Assembly: GCA_903824515.1 (NCBI GenBank) | Contig: CAIJXA010000034.1 | Coordinates: 1 to 9,505, forward strand | Direction of reading: 5' to 3' | Origin: an uncultured bacterium | Lineage (GTDB): Bacteria > Patescibacteriota > Minisyncoccia > Moranbacterales > GWC2-37-73 | Length of the DNA: 9,505 nucleotides | Shown here: positions 1 through 6,498 of the stretch, one piece after another | Numbering within the stretch: the first letter of the stretch is position 1 | Layout: every line of letters starts with the position of its first letter | Translations under genes and position numbers: made by a program | Notes under the pieces: generated by a model | The model's input: only the letters and a program-made list of their open reading frames with translations | What the model was told of the DNA's origin: nothing | Databases searched by the model: none

Positions 1-11
1 AAGCTAAAAAG

Positions 12-1577
12 CTATTTTAAAAGTGGCAGCAAACTTTCCCCATTCATATCCTCAGCTTTTTGGATACCCATGATTTCAAGAATGGTTGGCGCAACATCGC
101 TGAGCAGACCACCAACTTCGTTTTGTTGGCGAGTGATCTCTTCCAAATCTTTTTCTCGATGATTGTCTGGCGTGACAAACCAAAGGGGAACTGGATTTGA
201 TGAATGTTCGGTGTTGGGTTGTCCAGTTTGAAAATTTCTGATTTCTTCAACATTTCCATGGTCAGCAGTGATGAGCATGCAGCCACCTTTTTTCAGAATT
301 TCAGGAATAAGCACTGAAAGGCTCTTATCAATGGATTTAACGGCAATGGCGCACGCTTTCAAGTTTGCGGTGTGTCCAACCATGTCAGCATTGGCATAAT
401 TTGCCAAGATGAAATCATATTTTTCTGCTTGAATGGCTGCAACTATTTTTTCTGTGACAATAGCCGCGCTCATTTCTGGTGACTCATCAAATCGCGAGAC
501 CGCAGGGGATGGTACAAGCACGCGATCTTCACCTGGCCATGGGTCTTCTTTGCCACCATTGAAGAAATAGGTAACATGGGCGTATTTTTCAGTTTCTGCG
601 ATACGAAGTTGTTTTAGATTGTGTTGACTCAAAACTCCACCCAAGCCGCCAGTTAAAATTATTGGAGGAAAGGCAACAGACACTGGCAGATTTTTTTCAT
701 ATTCAACCAGGGTAACGAAACTAATTTTGAGAAGATCTCTTTTGAAATCTTTAAACTCTGGTTCAACAAAAGCCTTGGTTAGCTCCCTTGCCCTGTCTTC
801 TCTAAAGTTAAAGAAAATCACTCCGTCGCCATCTTTGACGGTTGCAATTGCTTTGCCATTTTCGGTGATGACCGCAGGTTCAATATATTCATCAGTGACT
901 TCTTTTGCATAGGAGTCCTGTAAGCACTTGATGGGGTCGGTTGCTTGGACACCCTTTCCTTGCGTGATGAGTTGATAAGCTTTCTCAACTCGATCCCAAT
1001 TGTTATTTCTGTCCATACCCCAATTGCGACCTGAAAGAGAGGCAATTTTTCCAATTCCAATCATTTTGAGATGACTTTGAAGGTCACTGATGACTTTTGT
1101 GCCTGATGTTTGAGGTGAGTCGCGTCCATCGGTGAAAGCATGAATATAAACATTTTCCAAATTTTGCTCTTTTGCCATTTCGAGAATGGCGTACAGATGT
1201 TCCATGTAGGAATGAACACTTCCTAAGCCAATTAGCCCCATCAAATGAAGATCCCCGCCTTTTTCTTTTAGACCAGTCATCACCTTGGAGAGAGCTTCAT
1301 TTTTGAAGAACGTTCTGCCTTGAATTGACAATGTGATGCGAGGTAAGTTCTGGTAGACAATTTTTCCGGCGCCAAGAGCCATATGCCCAACTTCGCTGTT
1401 GCCGGATTCGCCCCAGAATAGTCCAACCGAGATGCCCGAGGCCTGCAAAGTCGTCATTGGGTAAAAACCATTGAGCTTCTCAATGGTCGGAAGCTGGGTT
1501 TCCTTCAGAACATTGCCTTGACTATTGTTGCTAATTCCCCATCCATCAAGAACTACAAGTACAACTGGTTTATACAT
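12..1577 (-). CDS. gpmI: 2,3-bisphosphoglycerate-independent phosphoglycerate mutase
   Basis: This 521-residue protein interconverts 3- and 2-phosphoglycerate in cytoplasmic glycolysis or gluconeogenesis, using two divalent metal ions (usually Mn) and a phosphoserine intermediate. The length is normal for the alkaline-phosphatase-superfamily enzyme. Visible family motifs are LDGWG with metal ligand Asp11, GNSEVGH with catalytic Ser61, VHS around His122, TDGRDS at 149-154, GRNWGMDR, FREDRAR, FFNGG, DMVGH (Asp398, His402), TADHGN (Asp439, His440) and EHSSNPVP (His458), so all expected metal ligands are present. The segment before the catalytic serine reads GLFWGES, where the classical enzyme has GLPxGQM. 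The ATG at 1577 places LDGWG at the usual distance from the N-terminus. No good Shine-Dalgarno sequence is seen. The gene is transcribed away from rny. The identification is near certain; the variant loop is probably lineage-specific. Confidence 0.97.
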   Translation of the reverse strand: MYKPVVLVVLDGWGISNNSQGNVLKETQLPTIEKLNGFYPMTTLQASGISVGLFWGESGNSEVGHMALGAGKIVYQNLPRITLSIQGRTFFKNEALSKVMTGLKEKGGDLHLMGLIGLGSVHSYMEHLYAILEMAKEQNLENVYIHAFTDGRDSPQTSGTKVISDLQSHLKMIGIGKIASLSGRNWGMDRNNNWDRVEKAYQLITQGKGVQATDPIKCLQDSYAKEVTDEYIEPAVITENGKAIATVKDGDGVIFFNFREDRARELTKAFVEPEFKDFKRDLLKISFVTLVEYEKNLPVSVAFPPIILTGGLGGVLSQHNLKQLRIAETEKYAHVTYFFNGGKEDPWPGEDRVLVPSPAVSRFDESPEMSAAIVTEKIVAAIQAEKYDFILANYANADMVGHTANLKACAIAVKSIDKSLSVLIPEILKKGGCMLITADHGNVEEIRNFQTGQPNTEHSSNPVPLWFVTPDNHREKDLEEITRQQNEVGGLLSDVAPTILEIMGIQKAEDMNGESLLPLLK

Positions 1578-1590
1578 ATACCCGGTTAAA

Positions 1591-1714
1591 TAAGATTTGA
1601 TTTTCGTAAAGAAAAAGCAAATTTATCTGTGTTATTTTATTAAGGTTACCTCAGTCTGCTATATTTGCTAAGAATCAAATCTTAATTCTAAATTTTTACT
1701 AAAATTTAGAATTA
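1591..1714. repeat. Nested AT-rich inverted repeats
   Basis: Three perfect palindromes overlap here. The outer arms TAAGATTTGATT (1591-1602) and AATCAAATCTTA (1673-1684) are 12 bp each. Inside them AGCAAAT (1616-1622) pairs with ATTTGCT (1663-1669). Abutting on the right is a 14-bp hairpin, TAATTCTAAATTTT (1683-1696) with AAAATTTAGAATTA (1701-1714), around a 4-base loop. The right hairpin shares two bases with the outer arm, so the two folds compete slightly. The position between divergent genes would suit a regulatory site, a back-to-back transcription barrier, or a decayed miniature element. Confidence 0.6.
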
Positions 1715-1881
1715 TTTAACAGGGTGAAGTTTGATCATTTAATCGTTTAAACATATAATCATAAAATCATAAAAACAGTGAAACAGAAACATTTAAAATA
1801 ATTTCAATTAAATGCTCATTTGTTTGAATGTTTTTGTGGCTATATGTTTATATAAAGCTATTTTAACATTTTTGTGCAGCT

Positions 1882-1910
1882 TTGACAAAACGACCCAGTT
1901 ACTATATTAT
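1882..1910 (+). promoter_or_regulatory. Sigma70-type promoter for rny
   Basis: A perfect -35 box TTGACA (1882-1887) and the -10 box TATTAT (1905-1910) are separated by exactly 17 bases. The predicted start near 1917 would give rny an untranslated leader of about 195 bases. This is one of the best promoter matches in the window. Confidence 0.7.
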
Positions 1911-2111
1911 AGAGCTAGTGATAAATTAGTAATATTTGACTGCTGTAGCCTGATAACTAATACATTTTCTGCTATATAAAAGGATTTTTGTACTATAATG
2001 AAAAGAATAGCTAACTCACAGAAATCAATTCATAAGCTGCTTTTAGATAAGGCCTAATTGGCTTTTCTTGGTGTGTATTTTTTTGTTTGCCACAGCGGTG
2101 TAGCCGTTAGT

Positions 2112-3632
2112 ATGGACATAATAATATTTAGCGTGGTAGCGATAGTCGCTGGTTTTGGTCTTGGATATCTTGTGCGCCAATTGGTTGCTCGCAAGCAGCT
2201 GGACAGTGCAGAGGGAAAAATTGAAAAAATTGTTGAAGAAGCTGAGAAGAAATCTCAGGAGCTGGTTTTGAATGCAAAAAAACAATCCGTCGAGATTCTT
2301 GAGCAGGCGAAGAAGAAGGAAAATGAAAGAGAGCAGCAAATAATCAGAAATGAACAACGCCTAGAAAAAAGAGAAACGGCAATTGATCAAAAAACTGAAG
2401 AAATCGAACAAACAAAAAAAGTGTTGGAACAAAAAATTGAGGAGGTCAAGAAAATTAGAAAAGAATCAGAAGAAACTCGAGAGCAAGAATTGGATAGACT
2501 CGAAAAAATTGCCGGTTTGTCCAAAGATCAGGCCAAAAGCATCCTACTTCAATTGACAGAGGAAGAAAATCGGGCTGCTTTGGCTGAGCGAATCGCAAAA
2601 ATTGAAAGACAAGGAAATGATGAAATTGAGAAAAGAGCAAAAAACATCATGACCAGTGTTATTCAGAAATATGCCGGATCCCACAGTGCAGAGGTGGTGA
2701 CTTCAACAGTTTCAATTCCGTCTGATGAGGTCAAGGGACGCATTATCGGTCGCGAAGGACGAAATATTAAGGCGCTTGAAAAATTGACCGGCGTCGAAAT
2801 TATTGTAGATGATACTCCAGAGGCAGTAGTCATTTCTGGTTTTGATCCTGTGCGTCGTGAGATTGCCAGAATCACTTTGGAAAAGCTGATCGGAGATGGT
2901 CGCATTCACCCAACCAGAATTGAAGAAGCTTTTGAATTTGCCAAGAAGGAAATTGACAACAAAATCAAAGAAGCTGGCGAGGCTGCAACTTATGACCTTG
3001 GCATCGCTGGCCTTGATCCAAAATTAGTTTATCTTTTGGGCAGACTTCGATATCGAACAAGTTTTGGGCAAAATGTGCTGCTGCATTCTTTGGAGGTTGC
3101 GCATCTTTCAGGAGCTTTGGCTGCTGAGCTTGGAGCTGATGTGACGGTAGCAAAAAAGGCTGGACTTCTTCATGACATCGGCAAAGCGGTTGATCATGAA
3201 ATTCAGGGAACTCATATTGAAATCGGAATCAAGATTTTGGAAAGATTCAATATGCCCAAAGAGGTTATTGATGCTATGAAATCTCATCATGAAGATTATC
3301 CTTTTGAAACGCCTGAGTCATTCATCATAGCTGCAGCTGATGCCATCTCTGCTAGTCGACCGGGTGCTCGCAAAGATACTTTGGAAAAATATCTGAAACG
3401 TTTGGAAGAGTTGGAAGCCACGGCAAACTCTTTTGAAGGAGTTGAGCGAACATATGCTATTCAAGCTGGAAGAGAAATCCGAGTTTTTGTGAAGCCAGAA
3501 ATTGTGGACGATTTGGGCGCCTTGAAACTTGCTCGCGAAATTGCCGACAAGATTGAGCAAGATTTGAAATACCCAGGAGAGATTCGCGTCAATGTTTTGC
3601 GCGAAACCAGAAGCGTGGAATACGCACGTTAG
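2112..3632 (+). CDS. rny: Ribonuclease Y
   Basis: RNase Y is a membrane-anchored endoribonuclease that begins mRNA decay in many bacteria lacking RNase E. With the ATG at 2112 the protein has 506 residues, near the family's usual length. The order is an N-terminal membrane helix (about 3-22), a long charged coiled coil rich in Glu, Lys and Gln (about 30-180), a KH RNA-binding domain with GRIIGREGRN at 209-218, and an HD domain with catalytic His354-Asp355 in LLHDIGKAVDHE. The diagnostic RPGAR and SFEGVE blocks and the AIQAGREIR tail follow. An in-frame TTG at 2058 would add 18 residues; I reject it because residues from 2112 match the typical family start and the extra stretch has no Shine-Dalgarno sequence. 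The ATG also lacks a clear one; a weak hairpin sits just upstream. Confidence 0.97.
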   Translation: MDIIIFSVVAIVAGFGLGYLVRQLVARKQLDSAEGKIEKIVEEAEKKSQELVLNAKKQSVEILEQAKKKENEREQQIIRNEQRLEKRETAIDQKTEEIEQTKKVLEQKIEEVKKIRKESEETREQELDRLEKIAGLSKDQAKSILLQLTEEENRAALAERIAKIERQGNDEIEKRAKNIMTSVIQKYAGSHSAEVVTSTVSIPSDEVKGRIIGREGRNIKALEKLTGVEIIVDDTPEAVVISGFDPVRREIARITLEKLIGDGRIHPTRIEEAFEFAKKEIDNKIKEAGEAATYDLGIAGLDPKLVYLLGRLRYRTSFGQNVLLHSLEVAHLSGALAAELGADVTVAKKAGLLHDIGKAVDHEIQGTHIEIGIKILERFNMPKEVIDAMKSHHEDYPFETPESFIIAAADAISASRPGARKDTLEKYLKRLEELEATANSFEGVERTYAIQAGREIRVFVKPEIVDDLGALKLAREIADKIEQDLKYPGEIRVNVLRETRSVEYAR

Positions 3633-3635
3633 GCG

Positions 3636-3754
3636 CAAGATACAAACACCAAGATACAAACACCAAAAAAATTTCAAATTCCAATGCCCAAAAATGCAAA
3701 CGGTTTGAACATTTGAAAATTGATTATTGAATTTTGTTTGGTTATTGTTTCTTG
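3636..3754. repeat. Imperfect long palindrome with 14-bp tandem duplication
   Basis: Four bases after the rny stop, CAAGATACAAACAC is repeated exactly twice in tandem (3636-3649 and 3650-3663). From 3650 to 3754 the DNA is one long imperfect palindrome centred near 3702; aligning one arm with the reverse complement of the other without gaps gives 37 matches in 53 positions. The A/C-rich left arm and T/G-rich right arm resemble dispersed intergenic palindromes known from many bacterial genomes. It could act as a weak transcription barrier or protect the rny mRNA 3' end; no transposase is nearby. Confidence 0.7.
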
Positions 3755-3791
3755 ATTTTTGGTTGTTGGCTGCTGCATGTGTATAACTTAT

Positions 3792-3821
3792 TTGCTTTAT
3801 TGACGCTAAAAATAGTAGAAT
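3792..3821 (+). promoter_or_regulatory. Candidate promoter for the HU gene
   Basis: TTGCTT (3792-3797) and TAGAAT (3816-3821) are separated by 18 bases, each a partial match to consensus. The predicted start near 3828 would put the whole three-way-junction structure inside the HU mRNA leader. A TTGACG at 3800-3805 is too close to the -10 box to be used with it. Confidence 0.45.
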
Positions 3822-3848
3822 AGGAAGAGTTGGAAATTTAAATTATTC

Positions 3849-3904
3849 ACCCTATCAAATCCGCAAAAGTTTTGCGGTCTGCCAAAAGCAGAATTTGACA
3901 GGGT
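3849..3904 (+). promoter_or_regulatory. Three-way-junction structure in the HU leader
   Basis: The outer helix pairs ACCCTATCAAAT (3849-3860) with ATTTGACAGGGT (3893-3904), 11 of 12 positions matched. Inside it, with no unpaired base on the first side, is hairpin CCGCAAAA-G-TTTTGCGG (3861-3877), then one base (3878), then hairpin CTGC-CAAAA-GCAG (3879-3891), then one base (3892). Nearly every nucleotide is accounted for. The structure ends six bases before the purine-rich Shine-Dalgarno GGAAGGAAGG (3911-3920), so it could govern translation or mRNA stability. As DNA it could form a cruciform, a kind of structure HU is known to bind. It matches no riboswitch class I can name. Confidence 0.6.
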
Positions 3905-3927
3905 AAACTAGGAAGGAAGGTGACACT

Positions 3928-4209
3928 ATGGCTAATGTAAACAAAGACGCACTCGTAAGCGTAATCGCAACAAAAACAGATCTTTCTAAGAAAGCAGTTG
4001 AAGGAGTTATTGAATCTTTTGAAGAAATCATCACTGATGAAATCAGAAAAGGAAACAAAGTGACACTAACAGGCTTTGGAACTTTCAAAGTTTCTCAGCG
4101 AGCAGCAAGAGAAGGAATCAACCCTCAAACAAAGGCGAAGATCCAAATCCCTGCAATGACCGTTCCTAAATTTACTGCTGGAAAAGCACTCAAAGAAGCA
4201 GTTAAATAA
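3928..4209 (+). CDS. hup: HU-family DNA-binding protein
   Basis: A 93-residue histone-like protein that binds and bends double-stranded DNA as a dimer and helps compact the nucleoid. Length and sequence fit the HU/IHF family: helical N-terminal half, then TLTGFGTFKV (46-55), the RAAREGINPQT arm with Asn65-Pro66 (the proline that intercalates in family members), and the closing PKFTAGKALKEAV. The GFGTF form and the match to generic HU favour HU over IHF. The start is fixed by a strong purine-rich Shine-Dalgarno GGAAGGAAGG ending eight bases upstream. It is a single-gene unit with its own promoter, a structured leader and a strong terminator, so autoregulation through the leader is an attractive but untested idea. 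Confidence 0.97.
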   Translation: MANVNKDALVSVIATKTDLSKKAVEGVIESFEEIITDEIRKGNKVTLTGFGTFKVSQRAAREGINPQTKAKIQIPAMTVPKFTAGKALKEAVK

Positions 4210-4258
4210 GGATGAAAAATAAAGTTGTCTCCATATATTTTTGATATATAGAAGATAG

Positions 4259-4293
4259 AAACAAAACCCGCCGCAATGGTGGGTTTTGTTTTT
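4259..4293 (+). terminator. Intrinsic terminator of the HU gene
   Basis: A stem pairs 4259-4272 (AAACAAAACCCGCC) with 4278-4291, 14 base pairs including one G-T wobble, around loop GCAAT, with T residues at 4289-4293. It sits about 50 bases after the HU stop. The A-rich left arm and T-rich right arm could also work in the opposite direction for the convergent regulator gene. Confidence 0.85.
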
Positions 4294-4343
4294 GGAAAAA
4301 ACTAAATGAGATATTTTAGGTTATACGTAATACAGTGTTTTAT

Positions 4344-4488
4344 AAACTAAGTTGAAAATTTTTATGAGTTTGTTTACTTTTTAGGACACGCTCTTGGTTA
4401 GGAGCTATAACCAATCGCTTGCAGTTCGCTGTCGCTCATAATTGTCTAAAAAGCAAACAAGCTCATAAAAATCAGAACTATAAATTGC
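4344..4488. repeat. Structured repeat element, copy 1
   Basis: First of two directly oriented copies flanking the TrmB-family gene; the core 4369-4472 matches 5337-5440 at 92 of 104 positions without gaps. It begins with AAACTAAGTT. Inverted arms of about 30 bp (4358-4388 and 4443-4472) enclose a hairpin TTGGTTA/TAACCAA (4394-4414) and a short variable CAG/CTG hairpin with a TTCG loop (4422-4431). The right end reads CAGAACTATAAATTGC. The element fills most of the 313-base gap between the HU and regulator genes, which converge here; the rest of the gap holds the HU terminator and nothing else I recognise. It encodes no protein, so a miniature mobile element or a structured RNA are both possible. 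Confidence 0.8.
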
Positions 4489-4522
4489 ACTTAATCAGAC
4501 ATTTTATATTGAATTATTTGCC

Positions 4523-5275
4523 CTAGCTAAAATTTTTGTTAGTCTCAGGTTGACTCAGCCACATAATTTCAAAGATGCTTCTCAAGGTGTCATAAATTTT
4601 TTTGCTTTCGATAATCAGGGCGATGTTTTCACGATGGGCGATGATGGCAATTTTGTCTTTGGAATAAAGATTAATTTCGGCGGAAAAAAAGAATTGATCG
4701 GATTTGATGATTTTCATTTGACGCAAATGCTTGGGGTCTTTTTCGTTCATGCCATTCATGAAAGTTGACTGAACAGCAAACATGCGAAGCGGAATTTTGC
4801 TGGCGATTCTTTTTTGCATATAGTAATCCAAAATAAAGGATTTGTCGAAGAAGTCGCTACGATCATCAGAATACCAACCCAGAATCTCGGTGCCTTTATA
4901 TTGCAAGGTGTCTTTATAAACATCTTTGATGCCTTCTACGCCTTCAAAATAGCGAACCTTGGGCTTGCGGTCCATGGCGTTGGCAATGGAAAGCAATTCC
5001 GGCATCAATTTGCTGATGGTCTCGGTTTTTTCGCGCAGGTGTTCTTCAATTCGCAATGGGTTTTCGGCCAGATAGATGTTGTGACCCTTTCTTTTCACAA
5101 GGCTGACGTAGCCTTTATTTTTCAGGGCTTCGATTTCGAGATAGACCGTGGCGCGTTTGATGCCCGATTTTTGGGTGATTTTAGCGATGTTTCCTTCGCC
5201 CAATTCCAAAAGAGCCAGATAGACCTTGGCTTCTTTCTCGCTGAACCCTGCTTCGATTAAATTCTTGTATAACAT
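4523..5275 (-). CDS. TrmB-family transcriptional regulator (first paralogue)
   Basis: A 250-residue protein with an N-terminal winged helix (about 5-65: GFSEKEAKVYLALLELGEG, then AKITQKSGIKRATVYLEIEAL with the recognition helix, then wing) and a C-terminal ligand-binding-type domain opened by KVRYFEGVEGI and closed by ALIIESKKIYDTLRSIFEI. TrmB-family proteins are best known as sugar-responsive repressors or activators in archaea; the ligand here is unknown. An in-frame TTG at 5296 would add seven residues but overlaps the -10 box, and the ATG at 5275 starts at the same point as the second paralogue (7316-7969), so I prefer it. No Shine-Dalgarno is seen and the predicted leader is only about 15 bases. 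The gene stands alone between two copies of a repeat element, with no obvious target gene beside it. Confidence 0.87.
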   Translation of the reverse strand: MLYKNLIEAGFSEKEAKVYLALLELGEGNIAKITQKSGIKRATVYLEIEALKNKGYVSLVKRKGHNIYLAENPLRIEEHLREKTETISKLMPELLSIANAMDRKPKVRYFEGVEGIKDVYKDTLQYKGTEILGWYSDDRSDFFDKSFILDYYMQKRIASKIPLRMFAVQSTFMNGMNEKDPKHLRQMKIIKSDQFFFSAEINLYSKDKIAIIAHRENIALIIESKKIYDTLRSIFEIMWLSQPETNKNFS

Positions 5276-5292
5276 ATGTTTTTGGTCTATAC

Positions 5293-5456
5293 GCAAATTA
5301 TAGTTCTGAGAAACTAAGTTAGTAATTTTTACTTCGTTTGTTTACTTTTTAGGACACGCTCTTGGCTAGGAACTATAGCCAATCGCTCAGAATTCACTGT
5401 CGTTCATAATGGTCTAAAAAGCAAACAAACTCGTAAAAATTTGCAGGTTATATTGC
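5293..5456. repeat. Structured repeat element, copy 2
   Basis: Second copy of the element at 4344-4488, same orientation. Left end GCAAATTATAGTTCTGA (5293-5309), then AAACTAAGTT (5311-5320), inverted arms near 5325-5356 and 5411-5440, central hairpin TTGGCTA/TAGCCAA, and right end CAGGTTATATTGC (5444-5456). The two ends are roughly inverted copies of each other, as expected for terminal repeats. Relative to copy 1, the central stem changes a T-A pair to C-G, and the arm changes another T-A pair to C-G (5332 with 5433). The rest of the gap up to 5664 is AT-rich leader and promoter DNA; TTTAGCCTAT occurs twice there (5531, 5590), probably by chance. Confidence 0.8.
5297..5325 (-). promoter_or_regulatory. 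Promoter of the first TrmB-family gene, inside repeat copy 2
   Basis: On the minus strand the -10 box is a perfect TATAAT (5302 down to 5297), with a weak TTACTA (5325 down to 5320) 17 bases upstream. The predicted start is near 5290. The -10 box lies inside the terminal sequence of the repeat element and points outward. Confidence 0.55.
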
Positions 5457-5574
5457 GGGCTCTTTTTTTAAAATGATATAAAACATGTCACTATTTTATT
5501 ATACGCTTATTTGGCTTGAAAGTCAACTAATTTAGCCTATTTTGATAATAATTATACGAAATTTGCAAGTATTC

Positions 5575-5602
5575 TTGATATTATTTTTCTTTAGCCTATA
5601 AT
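5575..5602 (+). promoter_or_regulatory. Promoter of the gene at 5665
   Basis: TTGATA (5575-5580) and a perfect TATAAT (5597-5602) are 16 bases apart. The predicted start near 5609 gives a leader of about 56 bases that opens with a small hairpin (CGATGAA-TGG-TTCATTG, 5612-5628, one wobble) and ends in the Shine-Dalgarno AAACGGAG (5651-5658). Confidence 0.6.
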
Positions 5603-5664
5603 AACCAGTTACGATGAATGGTTCATTGTGACAAGTTTCTTAAAAAAATCAAACGGAGATTAAC

Positions 5665-6498
5665 ATGGAAATCACCCTAAATACCGCCGCTACACTTGCT
5701 ACTCGTGAGAATCTCTCAATGGTTCCGGAACACGTGCAGCGCTACCAAGACGCAAATAAGCTTCCAGAAGGGGAGCATTTCCGCATCGTTATCGATGGCA
5801 CTAATGTGTCGAAGATTGGTGGCGGCATGGCGTACTCGCACGCTCTCTGTATTGAGAAACGCGACGGTGATGCATGGTTCAATGTCTATAGGGGCGGGAT
5901 GATGCAATATCGTGGGGCATATAGCCGTGAGATCGACAACTGGGACCTTTGTCTGAGTGAGCCCTCGATTCTTGAGGAGGCGAAGGATGCGGTCACGTTT
6001 GGTCTCCGTACCGGTGGAGGCAACGTGAAGATATACCGCTTCAGTACGAAGGGTCTCGAAACCCTGTCGGTATTCTCTGTCCGTGACCATGAGGCGACTC
6101 AGGCGCGAGTGAAACTACTCAGCGATGTCGTTGGCGATGTCAAAGTGTTTCGTTCGTACGTCGAGAAGAGTCTCCTCGGTCGCTGGTCCAATGATGCCGA
6201 GATCGACGTGGAGAGTGGTGTCGTGGCACTCCTTGCCGTCCATTACGACCGGGATTACGACGCTATCGTGGATCAGTACAAACTCTTTGTTTGGGTAAAA
6301 GGCAAAGGGTTCTGTTCTACAGGATCGTCCTGGACCGGACTCCGTCACCCCGGAGGGAAATTTTATTCCGTGGGGATGAGGGTGCTGAGTGCGGCAGTCG
6401 CCGACCGTGGCCCAAACTTCCTTGAGCTTGCCTTTGAGGTAGGCAACAAGGGACAGGGTTGGCAGGAGATCAATCACTTCCGCGTTAAGTGGGAGTGA
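5665..6498 (+). CDS. Unrecognised 277-aa protein, GC-rich gene
   Basis: I do not recognise this protein. It has no signal peptide or membrane segment and is probably soluble and mostly beta-stranded, with many alternating hydrophobic runs such as FRIVIDGTNV (39-48) and YKLFVWVKGKGF, and Gly-rich turns. The two halves may each be a beta domain, but I cannot show an internal repeat. Start choice is firm: ATG six bases after AAACGGAG, with a good promoter upstream. Base composition is unlike its neighbours: two 60-base lines counted by hand (5941-6000, 6181-6240) have 33 and 37 G+C, and codons such as CTC, GTC and CGT are frequent, whereas rny and the TrmB-family genes are visibly A/T-rich. This suggests recent acquisition, although the leader matches that of two other genes in the window. 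It ends at TGA and a hairpin-rich region follows at once. Confidence 0.85.
   Translation: MEITLNTAATLATRENLSMVPEHVQRYQDANKLPEGEHFRIVIDGTNVSKIGGGMAYSHALCIEKRDGDAWFNVYRGGMMQYRGAYSREIDNWDLCLSEPSILEEAKDAVTFGLRTGGGNVKIYRFSTKGLETLSVFSVRDHEATQARVKLLSDVVGDVKVFRSYVEKSLLGRWSNDAEIDVESGVVALLAVHYDRDYDAIVDQYKLFVWVKGKGFCSTGSSWTGLRHPGGKFYSVGMRVLSAAVADRGPNFLELAFEVGNKGQGWQEINHFRVKWE

Larger units (their letters stand above)
1578..2111. other. AT-rich divergent intergenic region, gpmI to rny
   Basis: About 530 bases without a convincing gene. The left third carries nested inverted repeats (1591-1714, listed separately). The middle third is low-complexity A+T with an 8-bp tandem AATCATAA pair near 1758-1773 and the palindrome GTTTAAAC. 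The right third holds the rny promoter and a long leader. A second possible -10 box for rny, TATAAT, lies at 1994-1999, without a good -35 box. I could not find a convincing gpmI promoter on the minus strand. Confidence 0.6.

Noticed and set aside
2058..2111. TTG-initiated N-terminal extension of RNase Y by 18 residues.
   Set aside because: The family normally begins directly with the membrane helix, as from ATG 2112, and the TTG has no ribosome-binding sequence.
3636..3663. Start of a CRISPR array, from the tandem CAAGATACAAACAC.
   Set aside because: The two units are directly adjacent with no spacer, there are no further copies, and no cas gene is present.
1714..3904. ATTTAACAGGGT at 1714-1725 and ATTTGACAGGGT at 3893-3904 differ by one base; the second is an arm of the HU leader structure.
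   Set aside because: A single 11-of-12 match among all possible pairs in a 9.5-kb AT-rich window is expected by chance, and the first copy lacks the partner arm.
4814..5260. Long open frame on the plus strand (148 codons) antisense to the first TrmB-family gene, and a similar one at 7223-7576 antisense to the second.
   Set aside because: Both lie opposite genuine coding sequence with clear family motifs, have no Shine-Dalgarno, and give protein sequences without recognisable features.
4344..5456. Composite transposon carrying the first regulator gene.
   Set aside because: No transposase or recombinase gene is present and no target-site duplication could be identified; only the non-coding elements are supported.
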